From Heyndrickxia sporothermodurans (GTDB taxonomy: Bacteria; Bacillota; Bacilli; Bacillales; Bacillaceae_C): a stretch of DNA of 6,919 bases. The stretch lies in assembly GCF_016785185.1 (NCBI RefSeq), contig NZ_JAEKDY010000153.1; one strand, 5' to 3'. Numbering within the stretch: position 1 is the stretch's first letter; each line of letters begins with the position of its first letter. Below the pieces are notes generated by a model. It worked only from the letters and a program-made list of their open reading frames with translations. It did not search any database and was not told the DNA's origin. A program made the position numbers and the translations under genes. Below, in pieces: positions 1 through 4,799 of this stretch.

Positions 1-32
1 TTTTTGTTTAGCAGAGCCCTTGGACAAATTTA

Positions 33-182
33 GCAATCGGCGGAGCGAACTCTTGACAAACCGAACTTGCCAATGGTTTAAAATGAAAATACCAAGGGCT
101 TATTTGGTATGCCTTCTTTTTGTCCCCGTCGCCCTTGTTAACCTTGGATCAAACCATTGGCTTGTTTGTCAAGAGCGATTGC
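33..182. repeat. Interrupted long inverted repeat, structured element
   Basis: Three complementary blocks face each other: 33-39 pairs with 176-182 (7 bp), 50-61 with 164-175 (12 bp, CTCTTGACAAAC) and 69-79 with 151-161 (11 bp, GCCAATGGTTT). That gives about 30 paired positions, with a 10-nt left bulge (40-49) and a small internal loop (62-68 against 162-163). The apical part holds a further hairpin, 89-95 with 104-110 (ATACCAA/TTGGTAT), which competes with an alternative pairing of 93-99 with 131-137 (CAAGGGC/GCCCTTG). The block is visibly more GC-rich than the AT-rich DNA that follows. No T-tract follows either arm closely, so it is not a simple terminator. It could be a dispersed intergenic repeat (MITE or REP-like), a structured RNA, or a decayed transposon end; the sequence alone does not decide. 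Confidence 0.6.
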
Positions 183-501
183 GGGAGCTCCCCACCTAAT
201 AAATGGAAAGTAACCTAAACAACTATTTAGTTTTCATAGAACTTTTTACAATACCCCTTTTGAATTTATTTTTTCAAAGTACATATATTCGACAAAAACG
301 CAATTTGTCCTTCCAATTTTGTGAAAAATAATTTTTATTTGATTAATTTTGAATCTTTTTTGTTTTTTGACTGCAATTGATTATTTGTTAGTGGATTAAT
401 TTTTAGAAGATTTTATGGAATGTAGGTTTATAACACTCGTATTTGCGTTTTTAATGATATCTTCTTTTTAAGGTGACTTTTTTTCAAATGCGTGAAAGCC
501 C
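183..501. other. AT-rich intergenic stretch with no supported gene
   Basis: This stretch of about 320 bases is very AT-rich and has stop codons in all frames. The only ATG-initiated reading of note is an 18-codon hydrophobic ORF at 415-471, which lacks a convincing ribosome binding site. I see no RNA gene, no clear terminator and no paired -35/-10 promoter. Confidence 0.5.
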
Positions 502-687
502 TTATATGGTGTATGTTAACAGTACCGGACCAAAGGAAGTGTAAGGAGCAGCAAGCTGCTTTTTACTTATAAGGTCTCTCTTAATGTTTCTTGTAAGATT
601 TTCGAATCGTTCATCAAGCCCTTTTCCTTGGATTTCTAGTCGTTCCAGTAGATTTTTATTTATTGAATTATTCTTATGTCTTTTCAT
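502..687 (-). CDS. Small basic hypothetical protein (61 aa), doubtful
   Basis: This ORF would encode a 61-residue, Lys/Arg/Asn-rich protein that I do not recognise. Residues 12-45 look helical and charged, and the stretch around 29-46 (FENLTRNIKRDLISKKQL) loosely resembles the core of the small Fur-regulated basic protein FbpB family; this is a similarity by eye, not an identification. The C-terminal third (about 47-61) is more hydrophobic. Upstream of the ATG there is no Shine-Dalgarno sequence at a usual distance, which counts against it. Codons 43-48 lie on a hairpin (541-566, AGCAG/CTGCT core, loop CAAG). It stands alone between two gene-poor stretches. It may be a real small gene, a decayed one, or a chance ORF. 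Confidence 0.3.
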   Translation of the reverse strand: MKRHKNNSINKNLLERLEIQGKGLDERFENLTRNIKRDLISKKQLAAPYTSFGPVLLTYTI

Positions 688-930
688 GAAGCAATTAATG
701 AGGTTGTTCTTCTAGTTGTGGCTTGTATCCGTGGGAATATAGCCAAATTGTGTTTATATTAATCAGCTATTTTTTAGGGGGATTTCTTGCAAAAAAAGAA
801 AGCCACGTATAGGGGTTGTCAAAGTCTTGAAGCGGTATTGGATTGAAAAGGGGAAAGGAGTAAAAAGGCAATGACAACCTCATTACACCAAGTCCCTCTT
901 GTTGTGTTGAAACTTTTTAGTTGTTAAAGA
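688..930. other. Gene-poor stretch between small ORF and yfmM
   Basis: No standard gene is supported here. A minimal 18-codon plus-strand ORF (871-927, MTTSLHQVPLVVLKLFSC) follows a good GGGAAAGGAG sequence near 851-860 with 10-nt spacing. Its start codon can pair in a long-range stem (814-821 GGTTGTCA with 872-879 TGACAACC). A 19-codon TTG-started ORF (787-846) also follows a G-rich stretch. Both are too short to call. On the minus strand this is the 3' flank of yfmM. The only terminator-like structure is a weak 5-bp hairpin (870-874 with 880-884) followed, on the minus strand, by GCC and five Ts, so I cannot place the yfmM terminator with confidence. Confidence 0.3.
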
Positions 931-2487
931 TCAAAACACCTTTGTCGTCCAGTTTTCGCAATTCCAAACTTCTGTTGCTACATCTTCGTAAAATTCCGGT
1001 TCGTGGCAGATGATGAGGACGCTGCCTTTATAGGCTTGCAGGGCGCGTTTTAGCTCGTCTTTTGCATCAACGTCAAGATGGTTGGTAGGCTCATCAAGGA
1101 CCAATATATTTGTTTCATTATTAATTAGTTTACATAAGCGTACTTTCGCTTTTTCTCCGCCACTAAGTACTTCAACTTTGCTTTCGATATGTTTCGTCGT
1201 CAAACCGCATTTTGCAAGGGCGGCACGCACTTCGTATTGTGTAAATGAAGGGAATTCCTGCCATACTTCTTCAATACATGTATTATAATTGGATTGCTTG
1301 ACCTCTTGTTCAAAATACCCCGTAAGCAAATAATCACCGCGTTGAACTGAACCCGATAAAGGATTAATTTCACCTAAAATACTTTTTAATAACGTCGTTT
1401 TTCCGATACCATTTGCGCCGACCAACGCAATCTTCTGGCCGCGTTCCATACGCAAGTTTAATGGCTTGGAAAGGGGCTCATCATATCCGATCACTAAATC
1501 GCTCGTTTCAAAAATAACCTTTCCAGACGTACGTCCCTCTTTAAAACGGAACTCCGGTTTTGGCCGCTCCTGTGCTAGTTCGATAACATCCATCTTATCT
1601 AGCTTTTTCTGACGTGACATTGCCATATTACGTGTCGAAACTCTTGCTTTGTTTCGTGCAACAAAATCCTTTAATTCAGAGATTTCTTGCTGTTGTTTTT
1701 TATAGGCAGATTCTAGTTGCTGCTTTTTCATTTCATATACTTTCAGGAAATCATTATAGTCGCCAACATAGCGATTTAATTCTTGATTCTCCATATGATA
1801 GATCAAATTGATGACACTATTTAAAAATGGAATATCATGAGAAATTAGGATAAACGCATTTTCATAGTCTTGTAAATAACGTTTTAACCATTCGATATGC
1901 TGCTCATCTAAATAGTTAGTCGGCTCGTCCAGTAGTAAAATATCCGGTTTTTCTAATAGTAGTTTTGCAAGCAATACTTTTGTTCGTTGCCCGCCACTTA
2001 GATCTTGGACATCACGATCTAGACCAACATCATCAAGACCAAGTCCACGAGCAATTTCTTCTACTTTCGCATCAATGATGTAAAAATCATTATTGGTCAA
2101 AATATCTTGAATGGTACCGACATCTTCGAGCATTTTTTCAAGCTCTTCGGGAGTTGCCTCACCCATTTTTTCATAAAGACCATTCATTTCAGCTTCAAGA
2201 TCAAATAAATATTGAAAGGCACCTTTTAATGCGTCACGCATGCTCATTCCTTTTCTTAGCACAGCATGCTGATCAAGATAGCCGATACGCACTTTCTTTG
2301 CCCATTCTACTTTCCCTTCATCGGGTTGCAGTTGGCCGGTAATAATATTCATAAATGTTGATTTACCTTCTCCATTGGCACCGATTAGTCCAATATGTTC
2401 TCCTTTTAACAGTCGGAAGGATACATCATTAAAAATTGCACGGTCACCGAAACCATGACTAAGGTTTTTCACTGATAAAATACTCAT
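931..2487 (-). CDS. yfmM: ABC-F family ATPase YfmM
   Basis: This is a soluble protein with two tandem ATPase domains and no membrane segments, of the ABC-F class that binds the ribosomal E-site region and acts in translation. NBD1 has Walker A at 36-44 (GANGEGKST), signature LSGGQ at 163-167, Walker B ending D187-E188 and H-loop H217. A charged coiled linker covers about 248-315. NBD2 has Walker A at 357-365 (GANGIGKTT), LSGGE at 441-445, Walker B D465-E466 and H-loop H495. All catalytic residues are intact. The N-terminus (MSILSVKNLSHGFGDRAIF) and the 518-residue length fit B. subtilis YfmM as I remember it. Unlike the other ABC-F here, it ends soon after NBD2 with no C-terminal coiled extension. 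The ATG is preceded by AAGGTG (2495-2500, spacing 7). It has its own promoter, separated from the upstream gene by a terminator. The exact physiological role of YfmM is less clear than that of its paralogue YfmR. Confidence 0.9.
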   Translation of the reverse strand: MSILSVKNLSHGFGDRAIFNDVSFRLLKGEHIGLIGANGEGKSTFMNIITGQLQPDEGKVEWAKKVRIGYLDQHAVLRKGMSMRDALKGAFQYLFDLEAEMNGLYEKMGEATPEELEKMLEDVGTIQDILTNNDFYIIDAKVEEIARGLGLDDVGLDRDVQDLSGGQRTKVLLAKLLLEKPDILLLDEPTNYLDEQHIEWLKRYLQDYENAFILISHDIPFLNSVINLIYHMENQELNRYVGDYNDFLKVYEMKKQQLESAYKKQQQEISELKDFVARNKARVSTRNMAMSRQKKLDKMDVIELAQERPKPEFRFKEGRTSGKVIFETSDLVIGYDEPLSKPLNLRMERGQKIALVGANGIGKTTLLKSILGEINPLSGSVQRGDYLLTGYFEQEVKQSNYNTCIEEVWQEFPSFTQYEVRAALAKCGLTTKHIESKVEVLSGGEKAKVRLCKLINNETNILVLDEPTNHLDVDAKDELKRALQAYKGSVLIICHEPEFYEDVATEVWNCENWTTKVF

Positions 2488-2532
2488 CTATATACACCTT
2501 TTTTCAGATATTTTCTTTTCACACATATAAAA

Positions 2533-2561
2533 ATTATATCGAACTAACCAATGAAATTGAA
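2533..2561 (-). promoter_or_regulatory. Probable sigma-A promoter of yfmM
   Basis: Read on the minus strand, a consensus -10 TATAAT (2533-2538) sits 17 nt downstream of a weak -35 TTCAAT (2556-2561, 3 of 6 matches). Transcription would begin near 2526, leaving a short leader of about 40 nt with no room for an attenuator. It lies directly downstream of the terminator of the neighbouring gene, so yfmM is probably transcribed independently. The -10 is convincing and the -35 less so. Confidence 0.6.
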
Positions 2562-2583
2562 AGAATTATTTTTTTGAAAATGA

Positions 2584-2627
2584 TAGAAAAAAATGGTGTA
2601 AGGTACAAAAAGTACGGAACACCATTT
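2584..2627 (-). terminator. Intrinsic terminator of the papain-like gene
   Basis: On the minus strand, AAATGGTGT (2619-2627) pairs perfectly with ACACCATTT (2591-2599). Inside it an inner stem GTAC/GTAC (2612-2615 with 2603-2606) is separated by a 3-by-3 internal loop. The hairpin is followed by a run of seven Ts that begins in the stem (complement of 2586-2593) and then CT. It starts 6 nt after the stop of the upstream gene. There is no U-tract in the opposite direction, so it serves minus-strand transcription only. Confidence 0.92.
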
Positions 2628-2632
2628 AATTG

Positions 2633-3196
2633 CTATATCGATTTCATCATTAGCGGTTGAGTGATCTCTTCAGGAAAACAATAGAAATCTAGTTTTCCTT
2701 CATATACTAATTCAAATGTTGGAAATTCTTTTAAGTCATTTGGTTTTACAAAAGCTATTGGCTTGTTCATTATAACAACACCTGTCTCTGTTAAAACAGA
2801 TGCAACAAATTGGGAGCAAAAATAAGCATTTTTCCGTTCGATTTCTATTTTAAATAGAACGCCGATTAGACCGATAAGATTGTATTTATACTTTTGTTTA
2901 TTCATTTCCATTTTCCGTATTTTTCTGCGCATTTTTTTATATTGTTCATCTGTTACGGTACAACAGTATATTGCGCAATTGGCTTGTTTAAATAGTTCTG
3001 ATCGGATATTTTCTTTTACAAAACCCCCGATGAAAGGATTCCGTATTTTTTTCCTGCCAAAGCTATATACCTCAAAGAGTTGATCATCTAAAGCTAATGA
3101 AGCGTGATTTAAAGGCTCCTGAGTAAAAAGTTTAATCATTCGGGTAAACATTGTACCCGTATCGGTAAGCAGTAAATAGATTTTACGTTGATTCAC
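2633..3196 (-). CDS. Permuted NlpC/P60-like papain-fold protein
   Basis: This 187-residue protein is probably a cytoplasmic or surface-associated cysteine hydrolase or acyltransferase-like protein of the circularly permuted papain fold (the YiiX/LRAT-like branch of NlpC/P60). The order of motifs shows the permutation. The histidine comes first, at H31 in NHASLALDD, with a polar residue at E42 in LFEVYSFG. The catalytic cysteine follows at C127 in YFCSQFVASVL, heading a helix. A KPNDL segment at 151-155 is typical of the region after that helix. There is no signal peptide. The region 86-105 is very basic. The start is GTG (3194-3196), chosen because GGGAGG (complement of 3205-3210) lies 8 nt upstream; no in-frame ATG fits better. 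A 27-codon ORF overlaps its first 14 nt. The substrate is unknown. No gene symbol can be given. Confidence 0.75.
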   Translation of the reverse strand: MNQRKIYLLLTDTGTMFTRMIKLFTQEPLNHASLALDDQLFEVYSFGRKKIRNPFIGGFVKENIRSELFKQANCAIYCCTVTDEQYKKMRRKIRKMEMNKQKYKYNLIGLIGVLFKIEIERKNAYFCSQFVASVLTETGVVIMNKPIAFVKPNDLKEFPTFELVYEGKLDFYCFPEEITQPLMMKSI

Positions 3197-3266
3197 AGGA
3201 TTGTCCTCCCAAAGGAAATAATAATTTAGGAAGGGAAGCGTGTGTTTTATTTTGAATAAAGTTCAT
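3183..3266 (-). CDS. 27-codon ORF overlapping the papain-like gene
   Basis: The ATG at 3264-3266 follows AAAGGGGA (spacing about 5 nt on the minus strand). The ORF encodes MNFIQNKTHASLPKLLFPL followed by eight further residues, and its stop (3183-3185) lies 14 nt inside the next gene, in another frame. Strong initiation signal plus stop/start overlap is the usual geometry of translational coupling, so this may be a leader peptide for the GTG-started gene, or a small protein of its own. It also contains the GGGAGG that serves the downstream start. An in-frame extension up to an ATG at 3396-3398 exists but has no ribosome binding site. I do not recognise the peptide. Confidence 0.4.
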   Translation of the reverse strand: MNFIQNKTHASLPKLLFPLGGQSCEST

Positions 3267-3607
3267 TTTTTTCCCCTTTGTTTGTATCTTATCTAATCTT
3301 GAACAATTGACATACGAACCACAGTTGTAATTGGCTTTAAGACTTAAGACGGAGTTTATTTTGTCGGTTAAGATGTATGATTTTACGTAGTATTTCATTT
3401 TTAAATGCCATTAAAAAAAGAGTAACATAATTACTAAAAAGATAGTGACATTATTGTTAATATTCGTTCATTTTTAGTTGAACACTCGTTTTTAAATCTT
3501 TTTAAAGACAATCTTAAGTAAAAATTAAGAAACTGTTTCTTCTATTTTAAAAAAGGATCTTTATAATGAGGAAAAGATTAGAAAATATTTAGGGAGAGTA
3601 TTGTAAA
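3267..3607. other. Divergent intergenic region with TTAAGA repeats
   Basis: This region separates the minus-strand papain-like gene from the plus-strand sigma factor gene. A perfect 7-bp tandem repeat, TTAAGAC twice, lies at 3337-3350. An inverted pair of the same core, TCTTAA (3512-3517) and TTAAGA (3525-3530), lies near the sigma promoter. GTTCA/TGAAC (near 3466-3482) forms another small inverted repeat. The ribosome binding site for the sigma gene is AGGGAG (3591-3596). I could not find a good promoter for the minus-strand gene. Confidence 0.45.
3527..3567 (+). promoter_or_regulatory. Sigma-gene promoter region with 7-1-7 palindrome
   Basis: A perfect -10 TATAAT occurs at 3562-3567, but no good -35 lies 16-19 nt upstream. 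The place where a -35 would be is bordered by a perfect palindrome, AAGAAAC-T-GTTTCTT (3527-3541), which looks like an operator for a dimeric regulator. The left half contains GAAAC, the core of Bacillus ECF -35 elements, but no CGT-type -10 follows at the required 16-17 nt, so ECF autoregulation from this site is not supported. A second, weaker candidate pair is TTGAAC (3478-3483) with TTTAAA (3501-3506). Confidence 0.5.
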
Positions 3608-4141
3608 ATGGAAATAATGATGACGAAAGAACAACAGAAAACTGCAGATATAGAATCATTCATAAAAACACACGGTAAAGCATTACTTAATTATATATAT
3701 TCGATGATGAAAAAATGGGAGGTAGCAGAGGATATCTATCAGGAAACATTATTATCCGCTTTTATCAGCTATGATTCCTTCGAGTATCGATCTTCATTTA
3801 AAAACTGGTTATTCAAAATCGCATCAAATAAATGTAAAGATGAATGGAAAAAACAAAAAGTGCAACAACGGTTAATAGAGGGGAAACAAGAGTCTATTGA
3901 ACAAATCGTCATGCAGGATGAAACTGAAAAAACGGTAATGGAAAAAAGTTTACAGGAAGAGCTAATGAAAAAAATTGACGAACTTCCAAATAAATATCAG
4001 CAATCTTTAATGTTATATTATTTCCATGATTATAGTATGAAAGATATTTCGACGAAAACAGCGTTGCCTTTATCAACGGTAAAAACCCATTTAAAAAGAG
4101 GGAAAGAACGGTTACGTAGAAAAGTTGTTGGAATTTATTAA
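3608..4141 (+). CDS. ECF-type RNA polymerase sigma factor
   Basis: This 177-residue protein has the two-domain plan of group 4 (ECF) sigma factors. Region 2 covers about residues 15-85, with the AEDIYQETLLSAF helix at 40-52 and the FKNWLFKIASNKCKDEWKK stretch at 64-82 that melts and reads the -10 element. A charged linker (about 86-115) follows. Region 4 covers about 117-173, with ELPNKYQQSL at 125-134 and a helix-turn-helix (YSMKDISTKTALPLSTVKTH, 142-161) for the -35 element. It would direct RNA polymerase to a small regulon. The ATG at 3608 lies 11 nt after AGGGAG, a little long; ATGs at 3617 and 3620 would be further away. Family length is normal. It is followed after 35 nt by a 52-codon gene and not by a recognisable anti-sigma factor with a zinc-binding or long transmembrane domain. 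It cannot be assigned to a named B. subtilis ECF from the sequence. Confidence 0.9.
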   Translation: MEIMMTKEQQKTADIESFIKTHGKALLNYIYSMMKKWEVAEDIYQETLLSAFISYDSFEYRSSFKNWLFKIASNKCKDEWKKQKVQQRLIEGKQESIEQIVMQDETEKTVMEKSLQEELMKKIDELPNKYQQSLMLYYFHDYSMKDISTKTALPLSTVKTHLKRGKERLRRKVVGIY

Positions 4142-4176
4142 AAGGTTAAAAAGGGTGCAAGGGGAGGATTTATCAA

Positions 4177-4335
4177 ATGAAAAAACAGAGCAGGAAATCG
4201 ATTAAGAAACAAAAGAATGAACGATATACCTTTTGGGATTTCATTTTGGATCTTTTGTTTTGGATACCTGAGCTGTTTTTCTGGCCATTTCGAATATTGT
4301 TTCGTCTAGTGAAGCATTTTTGGGATTATTTTTAA
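4177..4335 (+). CDS. Aromatic-rich 52-aa membrane-associated small protein
   Basis: The ATG follows GGGGAGG (4161-4167) at 9-nt spacing, an excellent initiation site, and the gene lies 35 nt after the sigma factor stop with no terminator between them, so the two are probably co-transcribed. Residues 1-16 are very basic (8 Lys/Arg). Residues 17-52 are hydrophobic and rich in aromatic residues (15 of 36), with W20, W29, W36 and W49, prolines P31 and P37, and scattered charges D21, D25, E32, R39, R43 and K46. This suggests one or two amphipathic helices lying on or dipping into the membrane and not a clean transmembrane segment. It could be a small anti-sigma regulator, a membrane-stress effector, or unrelated. 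I do not recognise a family. Confidence 0.75.
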   Translation: MKKQSRKSIKKQKNERYTFWDFILDLLFWIPELFFWPFRILFRLVKHFWDYF

Positions 4336-4347
4336 TATGAAAAGGAC

Positions 4348-4376
4348 TTGCAAATAATTTTGAAAAATTTTAAAAT
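4348..4376 (+). promoter_or_regulatory. Sigma-A promoter of the ABC-F leader
   Basis: A -35 TTGCAA (4348-4353, 4 of 6 matches) and -10 TAAAAT (4371-4376, 5 of 6) are separated by exactly 17 nt. Transcription would begin near 4383, placing the 43-codon ORF about 28 nt into the transcript. It begins just 12 nt after the 52-aa gene, so it separates the sigma module from the ABC-F unit. Confidence 0.7.
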
Positions 4377-4410
4377 AAGGGTAACTATTGATTAAGGAGG
4401 TGGGGAAGAG

Positions 4411-4542
4411 ATGAGTAACACCGTTTTTGTTCGCGGGCAATTATTGGATTATATGTATATTTGCCGTGCGATTTTTCATGTTCAAGCTGCTAACGGGATC
4501 AGTCTGCCCATTTTTAGCAACTTTATATGGAAAAAACGGTGA
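4411..4542 (+). CDS. 43-aa upstream ORF, candidate leader peptide
   Basis: The start codon follows TAAGGAGGTG (4393-4402), a ten-base perfect match to the 16S rRNA anti-Shine-Dalgarno, at 8-nt spacing, so translation is nearly certain if the RNA is made. The peptide begins MSNTVFVRGQLLDYMYICR and ends NFIWKKR; it has no signal peptide and no family I recognise. Its stop lies 42 nt before the first terminator stem. It may be a leader whose translation senses ribosome-targeting drugs, although it is longer than the usual leaders of a few to about 20 codons. It could instead be an independent small protein ended by the tandem terminators. Confidence 0.6.
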   Translation: MSNTVFVRGQLLDYMYICRAIFHVQAANGISLPIFSNFIWKKR

Positions 4543-4584
4543 GAAATCTCTATACCCACTATAACTTAAATTCGGTTCGGTTTA

Positions 4585-4615
4585 GGAGAGGGCTCTTGCT
4601 CTCTCTATTTTTTTT
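4585..4615 (+). terminator. Intrinsic terminator 1 upstream of ABC-F
   Basis: The stem GGAGAGGGC (4585-4593) pairs with GCTCTCTCT (4598-4606) over 9 bp, including two G-U pairs, around a TCTT loop. It is followed by A and eight Ts (4608-4615). It lies 42 nt after the stop of the 43-codon ORF. Confidence 0.88.
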
Positions 4616-4639
4616 AACCAAATTAATTTATAACTTATT

Positions 4640-4671
4640 AGCCACGGGATCTCTTTCCTGTGGCTTTTTTT
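4640..4671 (+). terminator. Intrinsic terminator 2 upstream of ABC-F
   Basis: AGCCACGGGA (4640-4649) pairs with TCCTGTGGCT (4656-4665) over 10 bp with one G-U pair and a 6-nt loop. The last stem base opens a run of seven Ts (4665-4671). It follows terminator 1 by 24 nt. The 8-mer ACGGGATC at its 5' arm (4644-4651) also occurs inside the 43-codon ORF (4493-4500). Confidence 0.88.
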
Positions 4672-4799
4672 ACGAAATGCTCTTTTCTGAGAATTTGTGG
4701 TTTTGCTTTAAATAATTTTGATAACGCAGAGCGGATTGGAGCGGAAAGGAACGGTCACGGTTTATCCACAAAAACAACTAACAAAAAGGATGATGACAA

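Larger units (their letters stand above)
4383..4799 (+). promoter_or_regulatory. Putative attenuator leader of the ABC-F gene
   Basis: About 417 nt lie between the predicted transcription start and the ABC-F start codon. In order they hold a Shine-Dalgarno of maximal strength, a 43-codon ORF, two intrinsic terminators, and 128 nt of spacer with a GAGCGGA direct repeat (4729-4735 and 4739-4745). Downstream of the terminators the only promoter candidate is an extended -10, TG-C-TTTAAA (4704-4712), without a -35, so much ABC-F transcription may have to read through the terminators. This is the architecture of ribosome-mediated attenuation known for vmlR, vga-type and lmo0919 genes. A possible weak competitor for terminator 1 is TCTCTA (4547-4552) with TAGGAGA (4583-4589). 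The attenuation itself is inferred. Confidence 0.5.

Noticed and set aside
415..471. 18-codon hydrophobic ORF in the AT-rich left stretch
   Set aside because: Only a weak AGAAGA precedes it and it has no conserved feature; expected by chance in AT-rich DNA.
541..566. Hairpin with AGCAG/CTGCT core and short T-run as a plus-strand terminator
   Set aside because: The stem core is only 5 bp with G-U extension, the T-run is part of the stem, and no plus-strand gene lies upstream.
1082..2342. Three plus-strand ORFs of 62-68 codons (1082-1288, 1614-1811, 2154-2342)
   Set aside because: They lie wholly inside yfmM on the opposite strand, have no ribosome binding sites and no recognisable protein features.
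2880..3083. Plus-strand 67-codon hydrophobic ORF
   Set aside because: It is antisense to the papain-like gene; its hydrophobicity is the mirror of Lys/Arg-rich codons on the coding strand.
3183..3398. 71-codon minus-strand ORF starting at 3398
   Set aside because: The upstream ATG has no Shine-Dalgarno; only the internal ATG at 3264-3266 is preceded by one, so the short 27-codon version was kept.
3527..3553. ECF-type autoregulated promoter (GAAAC -35)
   Set aside because: No CGT-type -10 is present 16-17 nt downstream of the GAAAC; the motif is better explained as half of the palindrome.
4527..4715. Plus-strand 62-codon ORF running through both terminators
   Set aside because: It overlaps the well-initiated 43-codon ORF, lacks a ribosome binding site, and its sequence is explained by the two terminator hairpins.
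4672..4799. T-box or metabolite riboswitch before the ABC-F gene
   Set aside because: No T-box AGGGTGG-type motif, no specifier-like stem and no recognised aptamer core were found; the repeats near 4729-4745 are too short to suggest one.
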